Below, one piece after another: positions 7,337 through 13,871 of a stretch of DNA of 13,871 bases. The notes under the pieces are model-generated. The model did no database searches. It had not been told where the DNA came from and saw nothing but the letters and a program-made list of their open reading frames with translations. The first letter of the stretch is position 1; every line of letters begins with the position of its first letter. The DNA is from CAINOH01 sp041663565 (lineage in GTDB: Archaea; Micrarchaeota; Micrarchaeia; Norongarragalinales; CAINOH01). A program made the translations under genes and the position numbers. The stretch covers positions 1 to 13,871 of the forward strand of contig JBAYMJ010000029.1 in NCBI GenBank assembly GCA_041663565.1, read 5' to 3'.

Positions 7337-7579
7337 TCAGCGGCGTTCCTTTGCCGTAAGCCCGGGCGCCTTTGAAAGGATTCCCGAAAGCCCGGCCTTG
7401 AGCTCTTCCTCTGAGACTTCGTGCTCGTCAAAGAGCGCCTCGCGGAGCTTGTAGGTGTTGTCGATGAACTCCGCAAGCTCGAAGTCGAAGCTGGTGCCCT
7501 TCCTTGCGGCAAGCTTGCTCAGCTCGATCACGAGGAATCGCATCTCGGAGTTCTCGGAAAGCTGCTCTTCGTCGGCCAT
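7337..7579 (-). CDS. Small acidic hypothetical protein, 80 aa
   Basis: I do not recognise this protein. It opens MADEEQLSENSEMRFLVIEL, is rich in Glu, Leu and Lys, has no membrane segment or Cys, and looks like a small all-helical protein with two or three helices (about 10-26, 32-50 and 55-70). Support for reality: a perfect TATA box places transcription start at the ATG (leaderless), and the composition is protein-like. It is separated from the DUF2070 start by about 80 bp that contains that gene's own TATA-like sequence, so co-transcription is possible but not required. Confidence 0.65.
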   Translation of the reverse strand: MADEEQLSENSEMRFLVIELSKLAARKGTSFDFELAEFIDNTYKLREALFDEHEVSEEELKAGLSGILSKAPGLTAKERR

Positions 7580-7601
7580 TGTAGATATACTGCGGTGAAG
7601 C

Positions 7602-7610
7602 GTTTTATAA
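7602..7610 (-). promoter_or_regulatory. TATA box for the 80-aa protein
   Basis: The minus strand reads TTATAAAAC, centred about 26 nt from the ATG at 7579. This is a strong match to the archaeal consensus and predicts a leaderless mRNA. Confidence 0.65.
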
Positions 7611-7673
7611 CTTCGGATATCGTGACTGCCGTTCCGGATGAAGAGCGGACAAGGCGCGCCGCAAGCCTGCAGG

Positions 7674-7682
7674 GTTATATTT
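7674..7682 (+). promoter_or_regulatory. TATA box for the NMD3-like gene
   Basis: GTTATATTT is centred about 30 nt upstream of ATG 7709. It is divergent from the 80-aa gene's promoter, about 65 bp away. Confidence 0.6.
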
Positions 7683-7708
7683 CAAGGACAGCCTAAATCA
7701 TCCTGATA

Positions 7709-8377
7709 ATGATGAAATCCTGCCCTTCGTGCGGAAAGGACGAGAGCGAGTTCGACGAGCCGTTCGTCGGAGCGTTCTGCCCCGACTGCTTTGCAAGCAA
7801 AAAGAGCCTCTTCGAAGTCAGGCTTCCGCTCGAGCTGGAATACTGCCAGAAGTGCGGCAAGGCCAGGTTCACAGGCGTGTGGGAATACCCGAACGCCGAG
7901 AGGCTTGCGATGTACCTTACGGGCAAGATTCGCAGCGAGTACCCGTTCACGGTAAAGCCCGTCGGGCTAACCTCACCTGAGAACAACATGCTCCAAATCG
8001 AGGTGGAGATTTCGCTTGAGCTTCCGCAGGGAAGCACCGCAAAGAAAAAGACCACGCGCACGGTCATGCTACTTCCAACCCAGTGCGTAAGCTGCAGCCA
8101 GAAAAGCGGCGGCTATTTCGAGGCAATCATACAGCTCCGGGGGGACGAGGCGAAGATCGTGCGAAAGACCGCGCTCATCAAGGCGATGATAGGCAACGAA
8201 AGCTTCGTGTCCAAGACCGAGGAGCTCAAGGAAGGGGTTGACATCTACGTGGGCAGCTTCAAGGCCACCACGAACGTGCTTTCCAAGCTCAAGCTAGTGT
8301 ACACCCAGGCCAACAAGCTTGCAGGCAAGAAGAAGGGCAAGAACCTCTACCGCAGGACGTACTGCGTCCGGTTGTAA
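7709..8377 (+). CDS. nmd3: NMD3-family zinc-binding ribosome-associated protein
   Basis: Eukaryotic NMD3 is the 60S nuclear export adaptor. Archaeal homologues are shorter and are presumed to bind the large ribosomal subunit. This 222-aa protein has the family's treble-clef/zinc-ribbon start: CPSC (5-8), CPDC (24-27), CQKC (46-49) and CVSC (126-129), that is, four CxxC pairs for two zinc ions. KKKTTRTVMLLPTQC (112-126) and the following SGGYFEAIIQLRG (133-145) are typical of the NMD3 beta domain. The C-terminus (residues 195-222) is strongly basic, as in RNA-binding tails. ATG 7709 or 7712 is the start, fitting the TATA box. The transglutaminase-like gene begins 17 nt after the stop, so the two probably share an mRNA. 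Confidence 0.85.
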   Translation: MMKSCPSCGKDESEFDEPFVGAFCPDCFASKKSLFEVRLPLELEYCQKCGKARFTGVWEYPNAERLAMYLTGKIRSEYPFTVKPVGLTSPENNMLQIEVEISLELPQGSTAKKKTTRTVMLLPTQCVSCSQKSGGYFEAIIQLRGDEAKIVRKTALIKAMIGNESFVSKTEELKEGVDIYVGSFKATTNVLSKLKLVYTQANKLAGKKKGKNLYRRTYCVRL

Positions 8378-8393
8378 ACGGGCGAACGGCATA

Positions 8394-9626
8394 GTGGCAT
8401 CGGACAACCTCAAAATCGCCGCAATTGCAATCGCACTACTTCTAATCTCGGGCCTTGCCTCGATTGCATACGGCCTTTCAGGTGAAAAGGACGCCCTGAC
8501 CGCATCGCTTTTGGAGAGCAACCGCACCAACGCAAACCTTTCCGCACAAATCGCACAGCTTGAAAGCCAACGGAAAATCATCGAGAGCCAGAAGGACGCG
8601 CTTATTGCACAGGTCGCCCAGATTACGGCCGAACGCGACTCCGCAAGACTGCAGGTAGATGACGCCAACGCGGCGATACTCGCACTCAACTCCACGGTAT
8701 CCAAGCAGACGGGAAAGATAGCGTCGCTCGTGTCGGACATCAACGCCACCAAGAAGAGCCTGGACGAATTCGAGAAGCAAATCAACGAGTCAACGGCCTG
8801 GTTTTCGAACAACTCGAACATCACTCCGGTGCGGCAGTTCCGCGAGATGCAGAACCAGCTCAACCTGTTCTGCATCGACGTGTACGGAGACACGTGCAGG
8901 ATAAAGCTTTCTTGCCCGCGGCTTGTGAACGACGAGTATTCCCAGTTCAAGTACATCACGGACGACAGCCTCTTCGGCAAGGCGGACAAGCTGCAGAGCC
9001 TGCAGGAGTTCGCGGACAACCGCGGCGGCGACTGCGAGGACTACTCGCTTGCGGTGAAGGCCGAGCTCAACTACCTCGTGCAGAAGTGCAACGAGCGCGG
9101 ACTGACAAAAATCGAGTACGAGCCAGTTGAGACCGAGCCGGGCCAGAGGTACGTAATCAAGGAGGACACCTACTCCAGCCCGCCGGTCACGTGGTTCTAC
9201 GACAACGCGAGGGGGGTTCAGCTTCCGCTGAACTATTCCAACTACCAAGTAGTGTGCGGGACGTTCGCAATAGGAACCGCCACTAATGGCACGGCAATCC
9301 TTGGCGGGCACTGCCTCCTGGGGTTTTCGAAAATAAGGATTGCGAACTCTTCAGAAATCTACCCGGCAATAACCGACTCGTATTTTGTCGAGCCGCAGAC
9401 GGGCTACTCCGTTGACACGACCGGGTACGTAAAGCCGGAGTCCGGACAGGAACACGCCGCTGATTTTCGCAGCAGGAGCGCATCAATCTGGGCAATCATC
9501 ACTGGAGACGACTTCTACGTGTACTCCCAGCAGGACGACGGCACCTGGCTGTGGCGCGGGTACAAGGACATCTACGGCCAGACCGAAGGGATACGCACAA
9601 GTCTGGAAAAAATAATTGCTAGCTGA
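8394..9626 (+). CDS. Membrane-anchored coiled-coil transglutaminase-like protein
   Basis: This 410-aa protein has three parts. A signal anchor (residues 7-29, AAIAIALLLISGLASIAYG) puts the rest outside the cell. A long heptad-rich coiled coil (about 35-135) contains many Asn/Gln. The C-terminal domain has a transglutaminase-like Cys-His core: GGDCEDYSLAVKAEL (211-225, nucleophile Cys214) and GGHCLLGF (304-311, His307), with Asp328 or Glu333 as possible third residues. Asn-x-Ser/Thr sequons (NRT, NAT, NST, NGT, NYS) suggest surface N-glycosylation. The ORF is open to a TTG at 8319 inside nmd3, but GTG 8394 is chosen because it directly precedes the hydrophobic anchor. The substrate is unknown; crosslinking, peptidase or peptide-binding roles are possible. 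Confidence 0.78.
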   Translation: MASDNLKIAAIAIALLLISGLASIAYGLSGEKDALTASLLESNRTNANLSAQIAQLESQRKIIESQKDALIAQVAQITAERDSARLQVDDANAAILALNSTVSKQTGKIASLVSDINATKKSLDEFEKQINESTAWFSNNSNITPVRQFREMQNQLNLFCIDVYGDTCRIKLSCPRLVNDEYSQFKYITDDSLFGKADKLQSLQEFADNRGGDCEDYSLAVKAELNYLVQKCNERGLTKIEYEPVETEPGQRYVIKEDTYSSPPVTWFYDNARGVQLPLNYSNYQVVCGTFAIGTATNGTAILGGHCLLGFSKIRIANSSEIYPAITDSYFVEPQTGYSVDTTGYVKPESGQEHAADFRSRSASIWAIITGDDFYVYSQQDDGTWLWRGYKDIYGQTEGIRTSLEKIIAS

Positions 9627-9627
9627 A

Positions 9628-9643
9628 GGGCGATAGGACTCGC
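9628..9643. terminator. Hairpin after the transglutaminase-like gene
   Basis: GGCGA/TCGCC forms a perfect 5-bp stem with a 6-nt loop. It begins 2 nt after the stop codon and is followed by an A-run rather than a T-run, so a role in 3'-end formation is only a guess. Confidence 0.3.
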
Positions 9644-9672
9644 CTAAAAAATCGCGTCTGCAAACCGGCCAA

Positions 9673-9684
9673 AAAACTAGTTGC
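9673..9684. repeat. 12-bp direct repeat, copy 1
   Basis: AAAACTAGTTGC recurs exactly at 9752-9763, 79 bp away. It contains the palindrome AACTAGTT. Confidence 0.7.
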
Positions 9685-9693
9685 AGGCTAGAA

Positions 9694-9715
9694 AGGCTCG
9701 GGGGGCTGGACCCGA
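9694..9715. repeat. G-rich intergenic motif, copy B
   Basis: This stretch begins AGGCT and ends GGACCCGA, with 18/22 identity to 4377-4398. TCGGG/CCCGA can form a 5-bp hairpin here. CCGGCC (9665-9670) and GGCCGG (9724-9729) could enclose it in a longer stem. Confidence 0.5.
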
Positions 9716-9751
9716 AAAAAATAGGCCGGCTAAATGTCTGCCGATGCCAAC

Positions 9752-9763
9752 AAAACTAGTTGC
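9752..9763. repeat. 12-bp direct repeat, copy 2
   Basis: This exact copy of AAAACTAGTTGC overlaps the stop codon (TAG on the minus strand) and last codons of the HTH regulator. Confidence 0.7.
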
Positions 9764-10457
9764 TCACGCCAAGCGCGTCCTTGAGCGCCTTCTTGATTTC
9801 CTCGATGGGCTTGAGCGTGACTATGAGGGGAATCCCTTCGCTTTCCGCAATCTTTACAGCAAGCTTGTCCACGCTGCTCTCGTCCAAGTCGTGCATCACT
9901 ACTATCGCCGGCTTGATTGGAGCTACGCGGACCGCAACCATCGGGCTCCTTCCTGCAGCGGTCTGGGTGAATATGAGCGCGCGCTGCGTGGTCGTGCTGT
10001 AGACTTTGATGAACGACTCGTAGGGCATCTCAAGGATGATTTTCATCGAGTCGAGTATGGTCACGCCGAAGATGTCTATTGACTCGAGCTTCTCGGCGTT
10101 TGCCACGCATTTTCCTTCAATCATCTTCACGAACTCCTTTGCAGGAAGCGACTTCTTGAAGTCTATGGCATCGAAGTATTTCTGCGAGCCGTCGCTTTCC
10201 GCAAAGCGCCTCACCAGCTCGCCGCCCTTCTTGAGGTCGATTGCAAAGATTGCGTCAACGAAGCGGTGGATGACAGCTATGCCCGGGCTCTTCCTGCGGT
10301 TGGACTCGTAGTCTGAAATAGTGCTTGGGGAAATCTTGAGGAACTCGGAAAGGTCGACCTGGCTGATGCCGAAGACCTCGCGCCACTTCTTCATCGTGTT
10401 CCCTGCGTCGGAGGACAGTGCGATCTCGCCTGCAATCTTTACCTTGAGCTGCTCCAT
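9756..10457 (-). CDS. Cro/CI-type HTH transcriptional regulator with conserved C-terminal domain
   Basis: This 233-aa protein has an N-terminal HTH (about 19-75). KKWREVFGISQVDLSEFLKI (23-42) gives helices 1-2, and SPSTISDYESNRRKSPGI (43-60) is the recognition helix region with its typical S-x-x-T-I-S-x-Y-E pattern. The C-terminal 110 residues alternate strands and helices (FGVTILDSMKIIL, ALIFTQTAAGRSPMVAVRVA, AIVVMHDLDE, GIPLIVTLKPIEEI) and probably form a ligand-binding or dimerisation domain, as in other archaeal regulators of this build. No ligand can be named. It is monocistronic, with a good TATA box and a leaderless start. Targets are unknown; a motif recurring in nearby intergenic DNA is a possible operator but is not linked to it by evidence. 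Confidence 0.85.
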   Translation of the reverse strand: MEQLKVKIAGEIALSSDAGNTMKKWREVFGISQVDLSEFLKISPSTISDYESNRRKSPGIAVIHRFVDAIFAIDLKKGGELVRRFAESDGSQKYFDAIDFKKSLPAKEFVKMIEGKCVANAEKLESIDIFGVTILDSMKIILEMPYESFIKVYSTTTQRALIFTQTAAGRSPMVAVRVAPIKPAIVVMHDLDESSVDKLAVKIAESEGIPLIVTLKPIEEIKKALKDALGVSN

Positions 10458-10480
10458 ACGGATAGTTGTTGCCGCATCAA

Positions 10481-10489
10481 AATATTAAG
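10481..10489 (-). promoter_or_regulatory. TATA box for the HTH regulator
   Basis: The minus strand reads CTTAATATT, centred about 28 nt from the ATG at 10457, which implies a leaderless mRNA. Confidence 0.6.
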
Positions 10490-10538
10490 GTTTCCAAGTG
10501 ACGTAGCATTATACGGCAAAGGACGATTAGATTGGCGT

Positions 10539-10566
10539 AGCATGGGAGGGTTTGGACCGGATACTC
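10539..10566. repeat. G-rich intergenic motif, copy C, with hairpin and T-run
   Basis: GGGAGG followed by GGACCGGA resembles copies A and B, with one extra base. GGGAG (10544-10548) pairs with CTCCC (10564-10568), and TTTT follows, so on the plus strand this resembles an intrinsic terminator. A TATA-like CATTATACGG lies about 30 nt upstream, so a very short transcript could be made here. Confidence 0.35.
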
Positions 10567-10630
10567 CCTTTTGGCTGCAACTTTTGGAAAACATTAATGA
10601 AACCGCGCGCGTAAAACCAATTCAACACAC

Positions 10631-10765
10631 TCAGGCACTAGCTTCGTCCACTATTACAACATAGCTGGCCGGGCCGCATTGATTTTTGGTGGCAGGTTGG
10701 AACAGCACGTAAGGTTCATACGGGATTTCTGCGTAGCCTTGGCTCTCTGCTACGCATTCGTTCAC
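10631..10765 (-). CDS. Small hypothetical protein, 44 aa, translationally coupled
   Basis: This 44-codon ORF begins with GTG at 10765-10763, overlapping the TGA stop of the upstream transglutaminase-like gene in a GTGA arrangement, a common sign of translational coupling. The start is VNECVAESQGYAEIPYEPYV, then a stretch with NQCGPASYVVIVDEASA before the TGA at 10631. It has two Cys, four Tyr and a short hydrophobic run (VVIV), and no membrane helix or basic patch. I do not recognise it. In favour of a real gene: the stop-start overlap, natural amino-acid mix and lack of rare codons. Against: short length and no homologue known to me. An 8-bp inverted repeat (10730-10737/10749-10756) lies within its first codons and could form a hairpin over them. 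Confidence 0.5.
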   Translation of the reverse strand: MNECVAESQGYAEIPYEPYVLFQPATKNQCGPASYVVIVDEASA

Positions 10766-11445
10766 TTTTTACTCTGAGCGCGCAAAAGCTTCTCGGCAGA
10801 CAACAAGCGCGAGTCAGCCGGCCTGAGCCTTCTTGCAGAAAAGCCCGAAAGCACATCGTAGTGCCTAACTTTGTCGAGCGCCTTGCTCACATAGAATACG
10901 TCCTTCCTTGAATACAGCCAGTCCGGCTTGAGTGTGCACACGTCAAGCGGCACGGAATACTCGCGCAGCGTCTTTTTTGCCGAGCCGACGTCGTAATACA
11001 GCTCGAAGTAGCTCCTTGCAAGCTCGGCTGTTGACGAATGGATGGGCTCGCGGAACCCCAGGCCCATGAAGTGCGACTGGGCGACCGCACCCCATTTGCC
11101 GTCTTCCTTGAAGGGCATTATGACGTGGTCGTCGTCGCTCTCGTTCGCCCGCAGGTCCAATAGGAGCGCCGGTTTTTCGTGGTAAAGCCTGGCTGCTGCG
11201 GCAAGCATAGCGCCCTCTATGCAGTGTGCCCGGCCGCGCTTGAGCACTTCGAGCACGGAAAGGCAGGTGTCGCCACCCTGCTCCTCGTTGTACTCAAGTC
11301 CGTTGTCGAGGTAGTCCTGGATTTTGTTCGGCGAATCGAGGCGGCGCAATATGCCGATGCAGTCCTTTGGGAAAACGGAGAAGGATTCCCTCGTGGACAA
11401 TGCCGGGGCCATAAGGAAGTTAGCTCGGCGTGGTTTTGAAACCAT
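10762..11445 (-). CDS. Transglutaminase-like superfamily protein, soluble
   Basis: This 227-aa protein has a predicted Cys-His core: KRGRAHCIEGAMLAAAA (69-85, nucleophile Cys75) and NESDDDHVIMPFKEDGKWGA (101-120, His107 after an acidic run), then AQSHFMGLGFREPIHSS (122-138) and ELARSYFELYYD (141-152). This order resembles a conserved hypothetical family of transglutaminase-like proteins in bacteria and archaea. No signal peptide or membrane helix is present, so it is cytoplasmic. The ORF is open upstream to 11580, but that longer version would overlap the divergent gene and its promoter. I chose ATG 11445, about 40 nt below the TATA box; ATG 11412 is another option. The 44-codon ORF follows through a GTGA overlap. 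Substrate unknown. Confidence 0.75.
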   Translation of the reverse strand: MVSKPRRANFLMAPALSTRESFSVFPKDCIGILRRLDSPNKIQDYLDNGLEYNEEQGGDTCLSVLEVLKRGRAHCIEGAMLAAAARLYHEKPALLLDLRANESDDDHVIMPFKEDGKWGAVAQSHFMGLGFREPIHSSTAELARSYFELYYDVGSAKKTLREYSVPLDVCTLKPDWLYSRKDVFYVSKALDKVRHYDVLSGFSARRLRPADSRLLSAEKLLRAQSKK

Positions 11446-11481
11446 CGGTTTTGCGTCCCCATGTCCGGAAAATGCGCGCGG

Positions 11482-11490
11482 GTTTTTATG
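11482..11490. promoter_or_regulatory. Shared divergent AT-rich promoter element
   Basis: GTTTTTATG reads as a TATA box in both directions. On plus it is 26 nt before ATG 11513. On minus (CATAAAAAC) it predicts a start near 11460, about 15 nt before ATG 11445. The two genes may compete for TBP. Confidence 0.5.
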
Positions 11491-11512
11491 CGTTAACGCC
11501 CTTTGCAAGATT

Positions 11513-11887
11513 ATGAAAAACAGCACGAAGGCGGCGATCGCCCCGCACACCATACGGGAATACTCCGCAGCCACCCACACCGCTTACCGGATGCTTGCCG
11601 ACGGCTGCCCAAGAAGGGATGTGGTAGTATATACCGGAATCCCGACGGAACAAATGCGGAAGATAATGACGACCGAGTGCGGAAAGGCGCTGGTTGCCGG
11701 AGTGCTTGAACGGGCGGGAAAGAAAATCGACCCGGAGAAAATCAAAAGCATCCAGACCGGCGAAATGGGGCCTGAAACATTCGCCGAGTCTTTAAGAAGG
11801 GGCCGCGTGAGGCTGAAGGTAACGCAGGCGCAGCTGGACGAGATTGTAAAAGACCACGCGCAATGGACCCTGCAAAACCCGAAATAA
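11513..11887 (+). CDS. Hypothetical protein, 124 aa, possible HTH
   Basis: I do not recognise this protein. It is basic and mostly helical and starts MKNSTKAAIAPHTIREYSAA. Residues 33-52 (PRRDVVVYTGIPTEQMRKIM) have the rhythm of a helix-turn-helix, with 'VVVYTGIPTEQMRKI' resembling 'ia..tGis..tv.ki', but this is weak. The C-terminus (89-124) is charged. The ORF is open upstream to 11324 inside the opposite gene; ATG 11513 is chosen because a TATA element sits exactly 26 nt upstream and the longer version would overlap the divergent coding region. It ends about 90 bp before the rRNA promoter. Confidence 0.65.
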   Translation: MKNSTKAAIAPHTIREYSAATHTAYRMLADGCPRRDVVVYTGIPTEQMRKIMTTECGKALVAGVLERAGKKIDPEKIKSIQTGEMGPETFAESLRRGRVRLKVTQAQLDEIVKDHAQWTLQNPK

Positions 11888-11902
11888 GCGCCGGTAAAGC
11901 CG

Positions 11903-11908
11903 TTTTTT
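11903..11908 (+). terminator. Oligo-T terminator candidate
   Basis: A T6 run lies 15 nt after the stop of the 124-aa gene. T-runs alone end transcription in many archaea. It would also insulate the rRNA promoter downstream. Confidence 0.35.
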
Positions 11909-11973
11909 GGTCAAATGCACGGTTATCCATCCTGTTTTGGCTATAGCAAATACCGGTCCAAAACGTGACAATC

Positions 11974-11981
11974 TTTATAAA
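11974..11981 (+). promoter_or_regulatory. Probable rRNA operon promoter (TATA box)
   Basis: TTTATAAA matches the archaeal TATA consensus. Transcription should start near 12003. It is the strongest TATA box between the last protein gene and the 16S rRNA, which suits a stable-RNA operon. CCGGTCCAAA (11953-11962) lies about 15 nt upstream and is the reverse complement of part of motif copy C (10551-10560). Confidence 0.6.
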
Positions 11982-12002
11982 TGAGATTGCCCATGAATTA
12001 TA

Positions 12003-12420
12003 CCCTGCAAATCGAACTTTCGATATGCAAGTACGGGCGCAGTCCCGGTAAACCCGAGCTATAATTGCCGTGACGGGTTTGCATAAGTTCTTAGGCAAAT
12101 AAGCCTGATTCTGACTCAGTTGATGCGTCGGCTGCTATGCAGTCGTATGCATCTGTATGTCAGGTCGGGAGCCGAAGAGACTTCAAAAAGGCTGCGACCA
12201 AGATGGGCATTCAAATTACGCCAGAACCGTTTGGCGCTTGTTTGCGACGATAGGCTGAACCGACCAAAGAGAAGGTTTTAGATAGCAAAAAAATGCAAAG
12301 AACAAAATTGAGCGTAAAACCGCCAAATTGGTTCTTGCGACCAAAAACTCCAGATTCAAGCCAGCCCAGAGATGGGTATGGAACATCTGGCTGCGCGCTC
12401 TGGGAAACCAGGGCCGCAGA
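12003..12420 (+). other. Structured pre-16S rRNA leader, no protein gene seen
   Basis: This 418-nt stretch holds at least six hairpins: 12006-12029 (TGCA-A-ATCGA stem); 12050-12056 with 12074-12080 (AAACCCG/CGGGTTT, extendable by two pairs); 12091-12096 with 12103-12108; 12122-12126 with 12149-12153 enclosing 12129-12134/12140-12145; 12163-12167 with 12195-12199 enclosing AGCC/GGCT and GAAG/CTTC; and 12219-12223 with 12232-12236. Just before 16S, CTGG-GAAA-CCAG (12400-12411) is a GNRA tetraloop hairpin that competes with CCCAGAG/CTCTGGG (12365-12371/12398-12404). Archaeal 16S precursors carry such leaders, which normally pair with sequence beyond the 16S 3' end; that partner is outside the window. 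A separate ncRNA in 12003-12290 cannot be excluded. Confidence 0.5.

Positions 12421-13871
<1,451 letters not shown>

Noticed and set aside
9694..9715. T-arm-like sequence on the minus strand (TCGGG...CCCGA), a possible tRNA remnant
   Set aside because: The loop is 8 nt, lacks TTCRANY, and no anticodon or acceptor arm could be found around it.
10730..10756. Perfect 8-bp inverted repeat (TGCGTAGC/GCTACGCA), first read as a terminator of the transglutaminase-like gene
   Set aside because: It lies inside the coupled 44-codon ORF and has no T-run, so a coding explanation is preferred; a role as a local mRNA hairpin is still possible.
11446..11580. N-terminal extension of the soluble transglutaminase-like protein with a hydrophobic segment
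   Set aside because: The extension would cross the divergent promoter and the start of the 124-aa gene; the hydrophobic stretch is antisense to that gene's first codons.
12003..12290. Possible SRP RNA, RNase P RNA, 5S rRNA or tRNA upstream of 16S
   Set aside because: I could not find the SRP helix 8 GGAAG/GCAGC pattern, the RNase P GAGGAAAGTC or ACAGAA blocks, a 5S core or a tRNA T-arm with CCA-compatible acceptor. The stretch is kept as a structured leader only.

Overview
The window looks like chromosomal DNA from an archaeon, most likely a DPANN-type lineage (Micrarchaeota/Diapherotrites-like; the placement is inference). The evidence is: (1) a 16S rRNA at the right end that carries archaeal signature regions but has an unusual 5' end; (2) archaeal marker proteins, namely an NMD3-family zinc protein and a DUF2070 membrane protein; (3) archaeal TATA boxes about 26 nt upstream of many start codons, implying mostly leaderless mRNAs; (4) compact genes, with convergent stop codons that overlap.

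Layout. 1-3277 is a cell-surface-sugar block: the N-terminus of a GT4-like glycosyltransferase (minus, cut by the window edge), a divergent SAM methyltransferase (plus), then a minus-strand ugd-galU pair. GalU makes UDP-glucose from glucose-1-phosphate and UTP, and Ugd oxidises it to UDP-glucuronate, a precursor for surface glycans or protein glycosylation. 3377-4321 (minus) is an unassigned protein whose C-terminal half resembles the 'EIQSD' region of phage polyvalent proteins. 4475-5374 (plus) is a divergent PRPP synthetase. 5414-7255 (minus) is the DUF2070 integral membrane protein, preceded by a small acidic protein. 7709-9626 (plus) is a two-gene unit: NMD3-like protein, then a membrane-anchored coiled-coil transglutaminase-like protein. 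9756-10457 (minus) is a Cro/CI-type HTH regulator with a conserved C-terminal domain. 10631-11445 (minus) is a second, soluble transglutaminase-like protein followed by a 44-codon ORF that starts inside its stop codon (GTGA overlap). 11513-11887 (plus) is a small unrecognised protein that diverges from a shared AT-rich promoter.

11888-12420 has no convincing protein gene. It holds a strong TATA box at 11974-11981, which is the probable rRNA promoter, and about 420 nt rich in nested hairpins, read here as the pre-rRNA leader. The 16S rRNA runs from about 12421 off the right edge and lacks only its last few dozen bases.

I see no CRISPR array, insertion sequence, integrase, tRNA or recognisable defence system. 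The observations most worth following up are the structured rRNA leader, the translationally coupled 44-aa ORF, the EIQSD-like protein, a GGACCSGA motif recurring in intergenic DNA, and 16S primer-site mismatches that would hide this lineage from one common archaeal primer.
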